This document shows, in pieces, positions 8,453-16,196 of a stretch of DNA of 49,062 nt; the first letter of the stretch is position 1, and the number at the start of each line of letters is the position of its first letter. The position numbers were made by a program, and so were the translations under genes. The stretch is from an uncultured Lachnospiraceae bacterium (GTDB taxonomy: Bacteria > Bacillota > Clostridia > Lachnospirales > Lachnospiraceae), in the NCBI GenBank assembly GCA_947626985.1, contig CANQUG010000022.1:1-49062 (forward strand), in the 5' to 3' direction. The notes beneath the pieces are model-generated. The model ran no database searches. It was not told where the DNA came from and saw only the letters and a list, made by a program, of their open reading frames with translations.

Positions 8453-9025
8453 TTATGCCACGGCGTCCATCCCGACCTTCAGGGCCTTTTTATTCAGCTC
8501 CAGGAACTGAGGCTTGATGTTGGCCTCCAGGATGCTGTCCCAGTGAATGTGCTCCAGTCCCATGGCCTTGATGATGGTGCCCAGAAGGATGATGTTGGCG
8601 GCTTTTTCGTTTCCAAGCTCGGCGGCGAGACGGGTGGCGTCCACCACTTTTGCGTTTACATGCTTCTGGATCTCCTCCAGAATGTCGTCCGCGTAGGTTT
8701 CTTCTCCGGTAATCACGGACATGGACGGGATTTCTTCATTGTTTACCACCAGTGTTCCGTCCTTTTTCAGGTAATCCAGGGCGCGGAGAGCTTCCATCTT
8801 CTCGAAGGAAACCACGATGTCCGCCTTCCCTTTTTCGATGACGGGGGACATGACCTTCTCTCCGTAGCGGACCTGAGAGGAAACGCTGCCGCCTCTCTGG
8901 GACATTCCGTGAATCTCGCTCATTTTTACGTCGTAACCGGCCTCCATGAGACCGTTGGTTAAAATTTTGCTGGCGAGGATGGTACCCTGACCGCCCACAC
9001 CTACCAGTAAAATGCTTTTCGTCAT
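8453..9025 (-). CDS. iorB: Indolepyruvate:ferredoxin oxidoreductase, beta subunit
   Basis: A 190-residue gamma-domain subunit of the 2-oxoacid:ferredoxin oxidoreductase family. It opens with the GVGGQGTILASKIL glycine-rich segment (residues 8-21) and continues with MSEIHGMSQRGGSVSSQVRYG (about 35-55), both hallmarks of IorB. With IorA it oxidises indolepyruvate and other aryl-pyruvates to acyl-CoA, reducing ferredoxin. Its ATG at 9025 lies four bases past the iorA stop and the AAGGAGG ribosome site is inside the end of iorA, so the two are translationally coupled. Transcribed from the promoter before iorA. Confidence 0.95.
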   Translation of the reverse strand: MTKSILLVGVGGQGTILASKILTNGLMEAGYDVKMSEIHGMSQRGGSVSSQVRYGEKVMSPVIEKGKADIVVSFEKMEALRALDYLKKDGTLVVNNEEIPSMSVITGEETYADDILEEIQKHVNAKVVDATRLAAELGNEKAANIILLGTIIKAMGLEHIHWDSILEANIKPQFLELNKKALKVGMDAVA

Positions 9026-9029
9026 GGTA

Positions 9030-10805
9030 TTAATCCTCCTTTACGATAGCGCCCTTTTTGCAGACCTGGGTGCAGACGTCGCAGCCCACGCACTGGGCGC
9101 GGTGAATGGAAACTTTTTTCGTGTCCTTATTATAGGACATTGCGGGGCAGCCGGCTTTCAGACAGAGCTTGCAGCCGATGCACTTTTCCGGATCCACTTT
9201 ATTTTTCGTGGAGAAAAGTTTGTCGAATTCCGCTTTATCTTCTTTGGAGAATTTCTTCAGCACGCAGGGCCAGCGGGTGATGATCACGGAGGGCTCGTCC
9301 AGGGCAAGGCATCTGTCCAGGGCTTCGTCCACTTCGTCCAGATGGTTGGGGTTCACCACGTACACATGCTTCACGCCGATGGCGCGGACCAGATCCTCGA
9401 TTTTGATCAGGGTGGTCTCCTCGCCCTTGGCCGTGTAGCCGGTGCCCGGATTTTCCTGGTGTCCGGTCATGCCGGTGATGCGGTTGTCCAAGATGATGTT
9501 TACGGTGTTGCTCTTATTGTACACGGTGTTGATGAGGGAGTTCACGCCGGTGTGGAAGAAGGTGGAGTCTCCCAGAACCGTTACCACTCTGCGGCCGTTC
9601 CCGATGGCATTAAAGGCGCGCTGCGCGCCGTGGCCGATGCTGATGCTGGCTCCCATGCAGACGGTGGAATCCATGGCGTTGTAGGGCTTGCCTGCGGCAA
9701 GGGTATAACAGCCGATGTCGCCGCTGATCATGATATCCTTGCGCTTGCCCAGGCGGTAGAAGAGGCCGCGATGGGGACAGCCGGCGCAGAAGGTGGGAGC
9801 GCGGTTAATCAGTTTCGTTTTGTCAAATTCGATGGTCTCCTCCGCCTTTCCGGTGACGCAGGCGCGGATCACGTCCGGAGTCAGCTCGCCGTAGGAGGGG
9901 AAGAGGTCCTTCCCGATGCAGGCACAGCCCTGCTGTTTTACAAATTCTTCTATGTAGGGATCGTTTTCTTCCAGAATGTATACCTTATCCACCTTCGAGC
10001 AGAAGTTCCGGATCATGTTCGCCGGGAGGGGATTGGTCATGCCGAGCTTCAGGTAGGAGGCGTTCTCCCCGAAGACTTCCTTCGCATAGTAATAGCAGAT
10101 GCCGGAGGCAATGACGCCGATGGAAGTGTCGCCCATTTCCATGCGGTTGAAGGAGCAGGTTTCGGTGAACTCGGCAAGTTTTTTCAGCCGTTCCTGCAGG
10201 TTTACCCGAAGCTTCCGGGCGATGGCGGGAAGACAGACGTATTTCGCCGGGTTTTTCTCCCAGGTTTTCGGAGCGATCTCCGTGCGGTCCTTCAGCTCCA
10301 CGATGGATTTCGAGTGACAGACACGGGTGGTCATACGGATGATGAAGGGGGTGTCGAATTTTTCACCCAGTTCATACGCGGCTTTTACCATGTCGATGCA
10401 CTCCTGGCTGTCGGATGGCTCCAGCATGGCGATTTTGGCTGATTTGGCATAGTTCCGGTTATCCTGTTCATTCTGGGAGGAGAACATGCCAGGCTCGTCA
10501 GCAGTGACGATCACGTTTCCTCCGTTTACTCCCATGTAGGCCCAGGTGAACATGGGGTCTGCTGCTACGTTCATGCCTACGTGCTTCATGGATACCATGC
10601 TGCGCAGGCCTGCCACGGACGCTCCGATGGCGGATTCCATGGCGACTTTCTCATTCGGCGCCCATTCCGCGTATATTTCCTGATATGCAGAAAGGTTTTC
10701 CAGAATTTCCGTACTGGGTGTACCCGGATATGCGGATGCGTAGGAAACACCCGCCTCATACGCCCCTCTGGCGATCGCTTCATCGCCGGTCATCAGCTTT
10801 TTCAT
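9030..10805 (-). CDS. iorA: Indolepyruvate:ferredoxin oxidoreductase, alpha subunit
   Basis: A 591-residue catalytic subunit. The N-terminal part (MTGDEAIARGAYEAGVSYAS) carries the pyrimidine-binding domain, and the centre carries the thiamine diphosphate domain with FCAGCPHRG near residue 341 and GDIGCYTLAAGKPYNAMDS near 363. The C-terminus is a two-cluster ferredoxin module: CIGCKLCLKAGCPA near 541 and CVGCDVCTQVCKKGA near 571. Such enzymes are oxygen sensitive and typical of anaerobes. GGAGG lies 6-7 bases before the ATG, and a good sigma-A promoter lies 68 bp upstream. Heads the operon iorA-iorB-aminotransferase, expected to turn aromatic amino acids into aryl-acetates such as indoleacetate and phenylacetate. 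Confidence 0.96.
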   Translation of the reverse strand: MKKLMTGDEAIARGAYEAGVSYASAYPGTPSTEILENLSAYQEIYAEWAPNEKVAMESAIGASVAGLRSMVSMKHVGMNVAADPMFTWAYMGVNGGNVIVTADEPGMFSSQNEQDNRNYAKSAKIAMLEPSDSQECIDMVKAAYELGEKFDTPFIIRMTTRVCHSKSIVELKDRTEIAPKTWEKNPAKYVCLPAIARKLRVNLQERLKKLAEFTETCSFNRMEMGDTSIGVIASGICYYYAKEVFGENASYLKLGMTNPLPANMIRNFCSKVDKVYILEENDPYIEEFVKQQGCACIGKDLFPSYGELTPDVIRACVTGKAEETIEFDKTKLINRAPTFCAGCPHRGLFYRLGKRKDIMISGDIGCYTLAAGKPYNAMDSTVCMGASISIGHGAQRAFNAIGNGRRVVTVLGDSTFFHTGVNSLINTVYNKSNTVNIILDNRITGMTGHQENPGTGYTAKGEETTLIKIEDLVRAIGVKHVYVVNPNHLDEVDEALDRCLALDEPSVIITRWPCVLKKFSKEDKAEFDKLFSTKNKVDPEKCIGCKLCLKAGCPAMSYNKDTKKVSIHRAQCVGCDVCTQVCKKGAIVKED

Positions 10806-10872
10806 ATGGTTCCTCCTTATGATTTTTTTACTAAAATTTCGGTCATTCGGGCCTCTCTTATAGTAATAATTT

Positions 10873-10902
10873 ATTCTAACGCCATTGTGAGGGGCGTGTC
10901 AA
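10873..10902 (-). promoter_or_regulatory. Sigma-A promoter of the ior operon
   Basis: On the minus strand TTGACA (complement 10897-10902), an 18-base spacer and TAGAAT (complement 10873-10878). The -35 is consensus and the -10 matches five of six. Confidence 0.75.
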
Positions 10903-10980
10903 TGAAATAATCGTTGTTTTTTGACAAAATATTTGTAATTATTTGTCTATTTTGCAGAATCGTCAGAATAATACCGAAAA

Positions 10981-11745
10981 TTAAAGCTTCTGTTCTTTCG
11001 GAGTAAAACTTACCCGGAAAAAAAGCTTCCGGTATTCTTTGGGCGTATACCCGGTTCTGGCCTTGAAAACCCGAATAAAATGGCTCTGGGAGCTGAAGGC
11101 CAGATAGGAGGCGATATCCGCGTAGCTGTAGTCGGAGTACTTCAGCATATTCTGGGCGGCTTCCACCCGCCGGGAGGTGATATAGTCCGAAATGGATACG
11201 CCGGTTTCCTTCTTGAACAGGGCGGAGAGATAGTGGGAATTCAGTTCCACGTGCTCTGCCAGATCTGTGACGCGGATGGTTTCATACAGGTGGTGGTATA
11301 CGTAGTCCATACACCGGATCACGGGCTGGGAAAAGACGTTTTCTTTTTTTGCTTCCGCTACGCGCCGGGTAAAGAAGGCAAACATGTCTTTGTGCAGTTC
11401 TTTGATTTCCTCCACGGTCCTGCAGCAGTCCGCCTTATTGATGTAGAGGTCGCTGGCATTGTAGGCTTTTTCCGCGTTCATGCCGCCCTGTATGGCAAAT
11501 CTGGTGGCGAGGGTGATGGCTGCCACGAAAAGGTACTGATAATGCCGGAGGGGGTCGTCGGACAGATGTCCGTTCATGTCGGAGCAGAACAGGCGGTTTC
11601 CTTCCTCCACAGCCCGGGGATTTCCCACGCGCAGAAGCTCGTACTGAAGCATTTCCTGATCGTAATAAAAGTGCTGAAAATCGTTTTCGCGGTTTAAAAA
11701 TTCCATGTACAGGAGCTGTTTTTCCGTTACTGTTTTGTTGGCCAT
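10981..11745 (-). CDS. AraC family transcription regulator
   Basis: A 254-residue regulator. The C-terminal 100 residues are the double helix-turn-helix: IRVTDLAEHVELNSHYLSAL and YADIASYLAFSSQSHFIRVF, ending in the TGYTPKEYRK signature. The N-terminal 150 residues are helical and of no family I recognise, not a clear cupin. The start at 11745 has GGGAGGG 6-8 bases upstream; a longer frame to 11925 runs into low-complexity DNA and lacks a ribosome site. It lies next to iorA in the same direction but is separated from it by the ior promoter, so it is not part of that operon. Its targets cannot be read from sequence. Confidence 0.88.
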   Translation of the reverse strand: MANKTVTEKQLLYMEFLNRENDFQHFYYDQEMLQYELLRVGNPRAVEEGNRLFCSDMNGHLSDDPLRHYQYLFVAAITLATRFAIQGGMNAEKAYNASDLYINKADCCRTVEEIKELHKDMFAFFTRRVAEAKKENVFSQPVIRCMDYVYHHLYETIRVTDLAEHVELNSHYLSALFKKETGVSISDYITSRRVEAAQNMLKYSDYSYADIASYLAFSSQSHFIRVFKARTGYTPKEYRKLFFRVSFTPKEQKL

Positions 11746-11896
11746 ATGGATTCCCTCCCTGTTTGGGTTTTTTTTCTGGGTGACAGCGTATCCCTGGAAA
11801 AAAGGATACAATGGAAACGTTTTGGTTTCAAGATAAATTTTCTCCGATATTCTGCCGGAGCGGGGAAAGGGGTGTGTTTCTGCATTCTTCAGGAGG

Positions 11897-12095
11897 CGCC
11901 GGTAAAAGAAAAAGAGTTTCTCCATCTTTGAGATACGCCGGTAAAAGAAAAAAGTGTTCTGTGCCTTTTGAGATACTCTGGCAAAAGAAAAAAGTGTTCT
12001 GTGCCTTTTGAGATACGCCGGTAAAAGAAAAAGAGTTTCAGTGTTCTTTGGGACGCGCTGATAAATGAAAAAAGCGTCTCTCCGCTTTTGTGGAA
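11897..12095. repeat. 39-40 bp tandem repeat tract (5 units) upstream of the AraC gene
   Basis: Five head-to-tail units starting at 11897, 11936, 11976, 12016 and 12056; the first is 39 bp and the rest 40 bp. The core shared by all is CGCCGGTAAAAGAAAAA followed by GTGTTCTGTGCCTTTTGAGA or variants. The fifth unit overlaps a terminator-like hairpin. A still more degenerate copy may precede 11897. The remaining gene-free DNA (11746-12256) shows no coding sign. Confidence 0.9.
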
Positions 12096-12108
12096 GCAGA
12101 GAAACGCT
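12068..12108 (-). terminator. Terminator-like hairpin at the end of the 40-bp repeats
   Basis: Arms 12073-12087 and 12094-12108 (15 bp, two G-T type mismatches) with a six-base loop. On the minus strand the stem is followed by six T. No minus-strand gene lies just to its right, so what it would terminate is unclear; it may shield the AraC gene from antisense transcription. Confidence 0.6.
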
Positions 12109-12256
12109 CTCTCAGGTGCGACAATTTTTGGTTGAGGAAACCTTTTTATGAAGTATTTCCTGCTGACAGAGATAATATATTACGTTTGCGTGACGCGGTA
12201 TTGCACGATGGTAATTTTTATGGCAGATTTTTAAGCCGGATTGTCATATTTTCCCA

Positions 12257-12970
12257 TTGTCCGCATATATTGAAAATGTCGGGAAATTTTGGAACCATGT
12301 TTTTGACCGCGGCGGCGATTCTGTTCCGGAAAAGGTGGGAAATCAATTGGAGCAAGATATTTACACATTCAGGGAGAAGATGGAGGGGGAATTTCGTATT
12401 CGGGGGGAGTGCGCTCTCCGTCTTCTGATCACAAAACTGGATATTATTAATTCCGCCCTTCTGATCAGGCGCAGCAGAAATGTCATTCAGATGCGCAGCG
12501 GGCGGATGAAGTCCTTTGGCAGCGTGTGCAAAAAGCTGGAGCGGAAGGGGCTGGAGCCGGATTTTGACGTGGCTCTGGAGCGCATCAATGATCTTGTGGG
12601 CGTCCGCGCCATCTGTTCCTATCTGGACGATATTTATCAGGTGGCGGATCTCCTGAAAAAGCAGGAGGATGTTCGTCTGCTGAAGGAGAAGGATTACATA
12701 AAATGTCCGAAGAAATCCGGTTATCAGAGCCTTCACCTGATTCTGGAGGTGGCTGTTCCCTTCCAGAGGGGCGCGCAGTGGACGAAGGCGGAGCTGCAGC
12801 TGCGGACGGCGGCCATGGATTACTGGGCCAGCCTGGATCATCAGCTGCGTTATAAAAAGGGAAACCGGCAGGCGCAGCTCATCGACGGGGAGCTGCGTTC
12901 CTGCGCGGAGACCATCGCCGGTCTGGATGAGAGGATGCTGGCGATCCGCAGGAAGATTGAGGAGATCTGA
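12257..12970 (+). CDS. Small alarmone synthetase (GTP pyrophosphokinase, RelP/RelQ type)
   Basis: About 237 residues, a synthetase-only (p)ppGpp enzyme that moves pyrophosphate from ATP to GTP or GDP in stress. Motifs: RSGRMKSFGSVCKKL near residue 79, INDLVGVRAICSYLDD near 109 (catalytic Asp), CPKKSGYQSLHLI near 150 and AELQLRTAAMDYWASLDHQL near 176 (catalytic Glu). No hydrolase or TGS domain. The start is uncertain: the longest frame begins with TTG at 12257 without a ribosome site, whereas TTG at 12347 has AGGTGGG eight bases upstream and would give 207 residues, nearer the YjbM length (about 211). Confidence 0.88.
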   Translation: MSAYIENVGKFWNHVFDRGGDSVPEKVGNQLEQDIYTFREKMEGEFRIRGECALRLLITKLDIINSALLIRRSRNVIQMRSGRMKSFGSVCKKLERKGLEPDFDVALERINDLVGVRAICSYLDDIYQVADLLKKQEDVRLLKEKDYIKCPKKSGYQSLHLILEVAVPFQRGAQWTKAELQLRTAAMDYWASLDHQLRYKKGNRQAQLIDGELRSCAETIAGLDERMLAIRRKIEEI

Positions 12971-13212
12971 GGCGTGTCAGATCCTTACGGTAAGTGTAAG
13001 TATTATTTCCCTGCCTCCTGTGCTGTCATGGTCCCGGAAAATTCTGGAAGAGAAGCGTTTTATCGCTGAAAATGATACGGGTACGGAAAGGGTGTTTACG
13101 GACCGCAGAGGACTGTATCCGGCTGGGAGAATGGCGGAGCCCGGATCATATCTTTTATTTTTTCTCTGAATGTGTTATGATGTTAGAAAAATAATATACA
13201 AGGAGGAACCCC

Positions 13213-14343
13213 ATGGCAAATAAAAAACTCGGCTTCGGGATGATGCGTCTGCCTCTTCTGGATTCCAACGACGCATCCTCTATTGATCTGGAGCAGACGA
13301 AAAAAATGGTAGATACCTTTCTTGAACGTGGTTTTACTTACTTTGATACAGCCTGGATGTACCATAGTTTTAAGAGCGAAAACGCGGTGAAGGAGGTGCT
13401 GGTGAGCCGTCATCCGAGAGACAGCTTTACTCTGGCTACCAAGCTTCACGCTGATTTTGTAAAGTCGAAGGAGGACCGGGATCAGATTTTCCAGGAGCAG
13501 ATGAGAAAGACGGGCGTTACATATTTCGATTACTATCTGCTTCACGATATGAGTGCCCGTCATTATGAGGCGTATAAGGAACTGGACTGCTTTAACTGGT
13601 TAAAGGAGAAAAAGGCTCAGGGGCTTGTGAAGCATATGGGTTTTTCCTTCCACGATAAAGCGGACGTTCTGGATAAAGTTCTTACGGAGCATCCGGAGAT
13701 GGAATTTGTTCAGCTGCAGCTGAATTATCTGGACTGGGGCAGCGAGAGCGTGCAGTCCGGAAAATGCTATGAGGTGGCTGTGAAGCACGGGAAGCCGGTG
13801 GTGGTTATGGAGCCGGTAAAGGGCGGTACTCTGGCCCGGATTCCCCGTTACATGGAGAAGGCCATGAAGGAGTATCATCCTGATATGTCCATTCCCTCCT
13901 GGGCCATCCGCTTTGCCGCAAGTCTGGACAATGTCATGATGGTTCTGAGCGGAATGAGCAGTATGGAGCAGCTTCTGGACAATACCGGTTACATGAAGGA
14001 GTTTGTTCCTCTCAACGAGGAGGAGCAGGAGCTGGTGAAACGGGCCGCTGAGGCGATCAATTCCAATATCACCGTTCCCTGTACCGGGTGCGCTTACTGT
14101 ACGGACGGATGTCCTCAGCAGATCGCCATTCCCAGGTATTTCGCTCTTTATAATGCGGAAAAGCAGAAGAATAAGGATAAGGACTGGCAGCCGCCGAAGG
14201 ACTCCTATGAGGATCTGGCGAAGGAATTCGGAAAGGCCAGCGACTGTGTGGCCTGCGGCCAGTGCGAGGGAATCTGTCCCCAGCATCTGCCGGTTATTGA
14301 TTATTTGAAGGATGTGGCGGAGTATTTTGAAAAAAATGAGTGA
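13213..14343 (+). CDS. Aldo/keto reductase with C-terminal [4Fe-4S] ferredoxin domain
   Basis: A 376-residue fusion. Residues 1-280 are an aldo/keto reductase barrel with the catalytic Asp and Tyr in FDTAWMYHS, Lys in LATKLH and His in YLLHDMS. Residues about 290-376 hold two cysteine clusters, CTGCAYCTDGCPQ and CVACGQCEGICPQ, typical of the clostridial ferredoxin-linked subgroup. The true substrate of this subgroup is largely unknown. AGGAGG is seven bases before the ATG. A TATGAT hexamer (13176-13181) may be the -10 site. It is a single gene ending in a terminator at 14370. Confidence 0.92.
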   Translation: MANKKLGFGMMRLPLLDSNDASSIDLEQTKKMVDTFLERGFTYFDTAWMYHSFKSENAVKEVLVSRHPRDSFTLATKLHADFVKSKEDRDQIFQEQMRKTGVTYFDYYLLHDMSARHYEAYKELDCFNWLKEKKAQGLVKHMGFSFHDKADVLDKVLTEHPEMEFVQLQLNYLDWGSESVQSGKCYEVAVKHGKPVVVMEPVKGGTLARIPRYMEKAMKEYHPDMSIPSWAIRFAASLDNVMMVLSGMSSMEQLLDNTGYMKEFVPLNEEEQELVKRAAEAINSNITVPCTGCAYCTDGCPQQIAIPRYFALYNAEKQKNKDKDWQPPKDSYEDLAKEFGKASDCVACGQCEGICPQHLPVIDYLKDVAEYFEKNE

Positions 14344-14369
14344 GGCGTTTTGAAAAAAAGCTGAAGAAA

Positions 14370-14402
14370 AACGTCCGGGCATCTGAAGGGTCCGGGCGTT
14401 TT
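14370..14402 (+). terminator. Intrinsic terminator after the aldo/keto reductase
   Basis: Stem AACGTCCGG (14370-14378) with CCGGGCGTT (14392-14400), one wobble pair, preceded by an A-run and followed by TTCCTGT. Confidence 0.65.
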
Positions 14403-14514
14403 CCTGTACAGATGTTTTGCCGGCTGTTGCGGAAAAGAAATTCAGCAAAGAAAAATACTCTGAAAAGCTCTGAAAAGTCTCTGAAAAGCCTGCTGAAAAA
14501 ATTTAAAAAAGTGC

Positions 14515-14543
14515 TTGCATTTCTTTGTGGAGTGTTATATAAT
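14515..14543 (+). promoter_or_regulatory. Sigma-A promoter of tRNA-Gln
   Basis: TTGCAT (14515-14520), a 17-base spacer and a perfect TATAAT (14538-14543), 38 bases before the tRNA. Confidence 0.8.
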
Positions 14544-14581
14544 AACGATTGTCGCAGGTGAGAAAGAAGCGGCAATCGTAA

Positions 14582-14653
14582 AGGGCTATCGCCAAACGGT
14601 AAGGCAACGGACTCTGACTCCGTCAGTTCCAGGTTCGAATCCTGGTAGCCCTG
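14582..14653 (+). tRNA. tRNA-Gln (anticodon CTG)
   Basis: A 72-base cloverleaf: acceptor AGGGCTA pairs with TAGCCCT, the D arm is GCC/GGC, the anticodon stem ACGGA/TCCGT encloses the loop CTCTGAC with anticodon CTG at 14614-14616, and the T arm is CCAGG TTCGAAT CCTGG. The CCA end is not encoded. It reads the rarer CAG-type glutamine codon. It has its own promoter and terminator, and stands at the left edge of an A+T-rich accessory block, a usual landing site for islands, though no integrase or repeat of its 3' end is seen. Confidence 0.96.
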
Positions 14654-14658
14654 CTTGA

Positions 14659-14685
14659 GAGCATCCGGATGGGTGCTCTTTTTTT
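14659..14685 (+). terminator. Intrinsic terminator after tRNA-Gln
   Basis: Stem GAGCATCC (14659-14666) with GGGTGCTC (14671-14678), tetraloop GGAT, then seven T. Confidence 0.88.
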
Positions 14686-14967
14686 GTGCCGAAAATCCCA
14701 TAAAGTGAAATGAATCATTTCCCTGAATAATTGTATGGATAATAAGGAAAAAAGTGTGTGCAATTTATCGATTCTATGGTAGAATAAAAATTGCAAAAGC
14801 TGTACTCCAAAATTCAATGTTATGAGAGCTGCGAATATTTTGGAGGGATATGATTCATCGAAATATTTGGGAGTTATTGCCTTTTTTACAAAGACATATT
14901 TGAAAACAGAGCTGTTTGACGGAATCTCTTTCTGACAGGAAAATCAGAAAATATGGAGCGGTGATTT
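14686..14967. other. A+T-rich gene-free stretch at the left edge of the accessory island
   Basis: No supported gene. A TAGAAT hexamer near 14780 could be a -10 site for the nucleotidyltransferase gene at 14968, but its -35 is weak. The change from the G+C-richer core to A+T-rich DNA happens here. Confidence 0.5.
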
Positions 14968-15318
14968 ATGGATAGTAGTTTTCGAATGGAAATGAACCGG
15001 GACATTTTACAGGAGCTGGTCATGGGGATATTGGCAGTTATGCGGAAACAATTAGTGCGTATCGTGCTTTATGGCTCTGTCGCGCGAGGCGCAGATACAA
15101 AAGAATCCGATGTTGACGTGGCATTGATCGTAAAGGGTACGTTAGATGAGGGGACAGAAGATAAGCTGTCAGATTTTATTGTGGATATGAATTTGAAATA
15201 CGATAAAGTGTTTTCTATTATAGATATTGAGAGATCTAAAATGGACAAGTGGGGCGATACCCTGCCGTTTTACAGGAATATAAACGAGGAGGGAATTGTA
15301 TTATGGAAAGCAGCATGA
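14968..15318 (+). CDS. MNT-type nucleotidyltransferase (minimal nucleotidyltransferase, orphaned)
   Basis: A 116-residue minimal nucleotidyltransferase. The GSX10DXD motif is exact: GSVARG near residue 36 and then DVDVAL, the Mg-binding aspartates. Family members usually pair with a HEPN protein, and the MNT partner acts as antitoxin or modifies the HEPN toxin with AMP. The gene is preceded by GGAGCGGTG. Its stop overlaps the start of a HEPN reading frame, but that partner is destroyed, so this copy seems to be a kept antitoxin-like half without a working partner. Confidence 0.85.
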   Translation: MDSSFRMEMNRDILQELVMGILAVMRKQLVRIVLYGSVARGADTKESDVDVALIVKGTLDEGTEDKLSDFIVDMNLKYDKVFSIIDIERSKMDKWGDTLPFYRNINEEGIVLWKAA

Positions 15319-15493
15319 AAAAAATGGCTGACTATCGTATGGAACGTGCGGAAGAAATGTTGGATGCTGCGAAAGATAACCTGACTATGATGATTTTTAT
15401 GTTGCAGTGAAAGAAGATGTAAAAAGGCAGTTGGAAAATGCTGAACTATTTGTTTCGGCGATAAAAAGTACATGGAGACGTAAATGTTTCTGA
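15303..15493 (+). pseudogene. HEPN-domain gene remnant (internal deletion and frameshift)
   Basis: The frame opens at 15303, overlapping the MNT stop, with MESSMKKMADYRMERAEEML, a typical HEPN start, and halts at 15408 after 35 codons. From 15386 a different frame reads YDDFYVAVKEDVKRQLENAE and on to a stop at 15491, which is a typical HEPN C-terminus. The middle of the domain (about 60-70 residues, including the usual R-Y-Y-F helix) is missing. So two ends of one gene have been joined out of frame. Compare the intact HEPN gene at 46488, whose tail reads YDTFYIASKEV. Confidence 0.8.
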
Positions 15494-15511
15494 AAGATTG
15501 AGGTTATATTG

Positions 15512-15814
15512 ATGAGTAATATTGTTTATACGCCTGATCAGATAAAAGAGATTTTGAGACCGGTATTTCGTATCCATAATGTGCGGCGGGCTATTTTGTT
15601 CGGTTCTTATAGTAAGGGAGATGCGGGAGAACAAAGCGATGTGGATATTTTTGTGGAAAGTGGTCTGAAAGGACTTGCCTTTTTTGGATTATTGGAGGAT
15701 GTGGTAACATCCCTGGGCAAACAGGTGGATTTATTAGATGCTTCAGAGATCATTCCGCAGTCTCCTATTGATATGGAAATAAAGAAACACGGGGTAGTTA
15801 TCTATGGAAAGTAA
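15512..15814 (+). CDS. mntA: MntA-like nucleotidyltransferase antitoxin
   Basis: A 100-residue minimal nucleotidyltransferase with an exact GSX10DXD motif (GSYSKGDAGEQSDVDIFVE near residue 31). In characterised MntA/HepT pairs this protein adds AMP units to a tyrosine of the HEPN RNase toxin and silences it. The stop codon overlaps the hepT start by 11 bases, so the two are co-translated. The ATG at 15512 follows a weak TGAGG ribosome site. Here the antitoxin gene comes first, the reverse of some described pairs. It is only about 30% like the neighbouring MNT at 14968 by eye, so it is not a recent duplicate. Confidence 0.88.
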   Translation: MSNIVYTPDQIKEILRPVFRIHNVRRAILFGSYSKGDAGEQSDVDIFVESGLKGLAFFGLLEDVVTSLGKQVDLLDASEIIPQSPIDMEIKKHGVVIYGK

Positions 15815-16196
15815 AGACAGACAGGTGTTGGAAAAGATTAATGGGCATATACAGTCTGTTTTAAATTATTGTAAAGATTGTTCCAGTCTGATGCAGTTTG
15901 AGCAGAATAGGATGCGAGTAGAAGCGTGCGTCTTTAATCTTATGCAGATTGGTGAGCTTGCTAAAAGTTTGTTGAGTGAAGAAGCAAAAGAGGAAATAAA
16001 GACGATACCGTGGAAGCAGATATACGGTATGCGTAATCGTATCGTTCATGGCTATGCCGGAGTTGAGATGAAAATTGTCTGGGATACTATCAGCGAAGAT
16101 TTGCCTTTGCTTGGGAAGGAATTGCGCAGATGTTTACAAGCAGAGACGTATGCTCCATTTATGGAAGGAAGTGCAGGCAACAGAGATGAAAAATAA
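15804..16196 (+). CDS. hepT: HepT-like HEPN ribonuclease toxin (DUF86 family)
   Basis: A 130-residue HEPN protein of the DUF86 group. The catalytic and modification motif RX4HXY is intact in MRNRIVHGY near residue 82: Arg and His form the RNase site and Tyr is the residue that MntA adenylylates in the known system. Helix N-terminal to it carries FNLMQIGELAK, also typical. It pairs with mntA just upstream. Its last 11 bases overlap the start of the acetyltransferase gene, so all three genes may share one transcript. Residues after about 118 are non-conserved and low in structure. Confidence 0.9.
   Translation: MESKDRQVLEKINGHIQSVLNYCKDCSSLMQFEQNRMRVEACVFNLMQIGELAKSLLSEEAKEEIKTIPWKQIYGMRNRIVHGYAGVEMKIVWDTISEDLPLLGKELRRCLQAETYAPFMEGSAGNRDEK

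Noticed and set aside
33-12095. CRISPR arrays among the repeat tracts
   Set aside because: The 15, 21 and 40 bp repeats are head-to-tail without unique spacers and no cas genes are in the window.
14582-14653. tRNA-Gln as attachment site of an integrated element
   Set aside because: No integrase gene and no direct repeat of the tRNA 3' end was found to the right within the window, so only the position suggests it.
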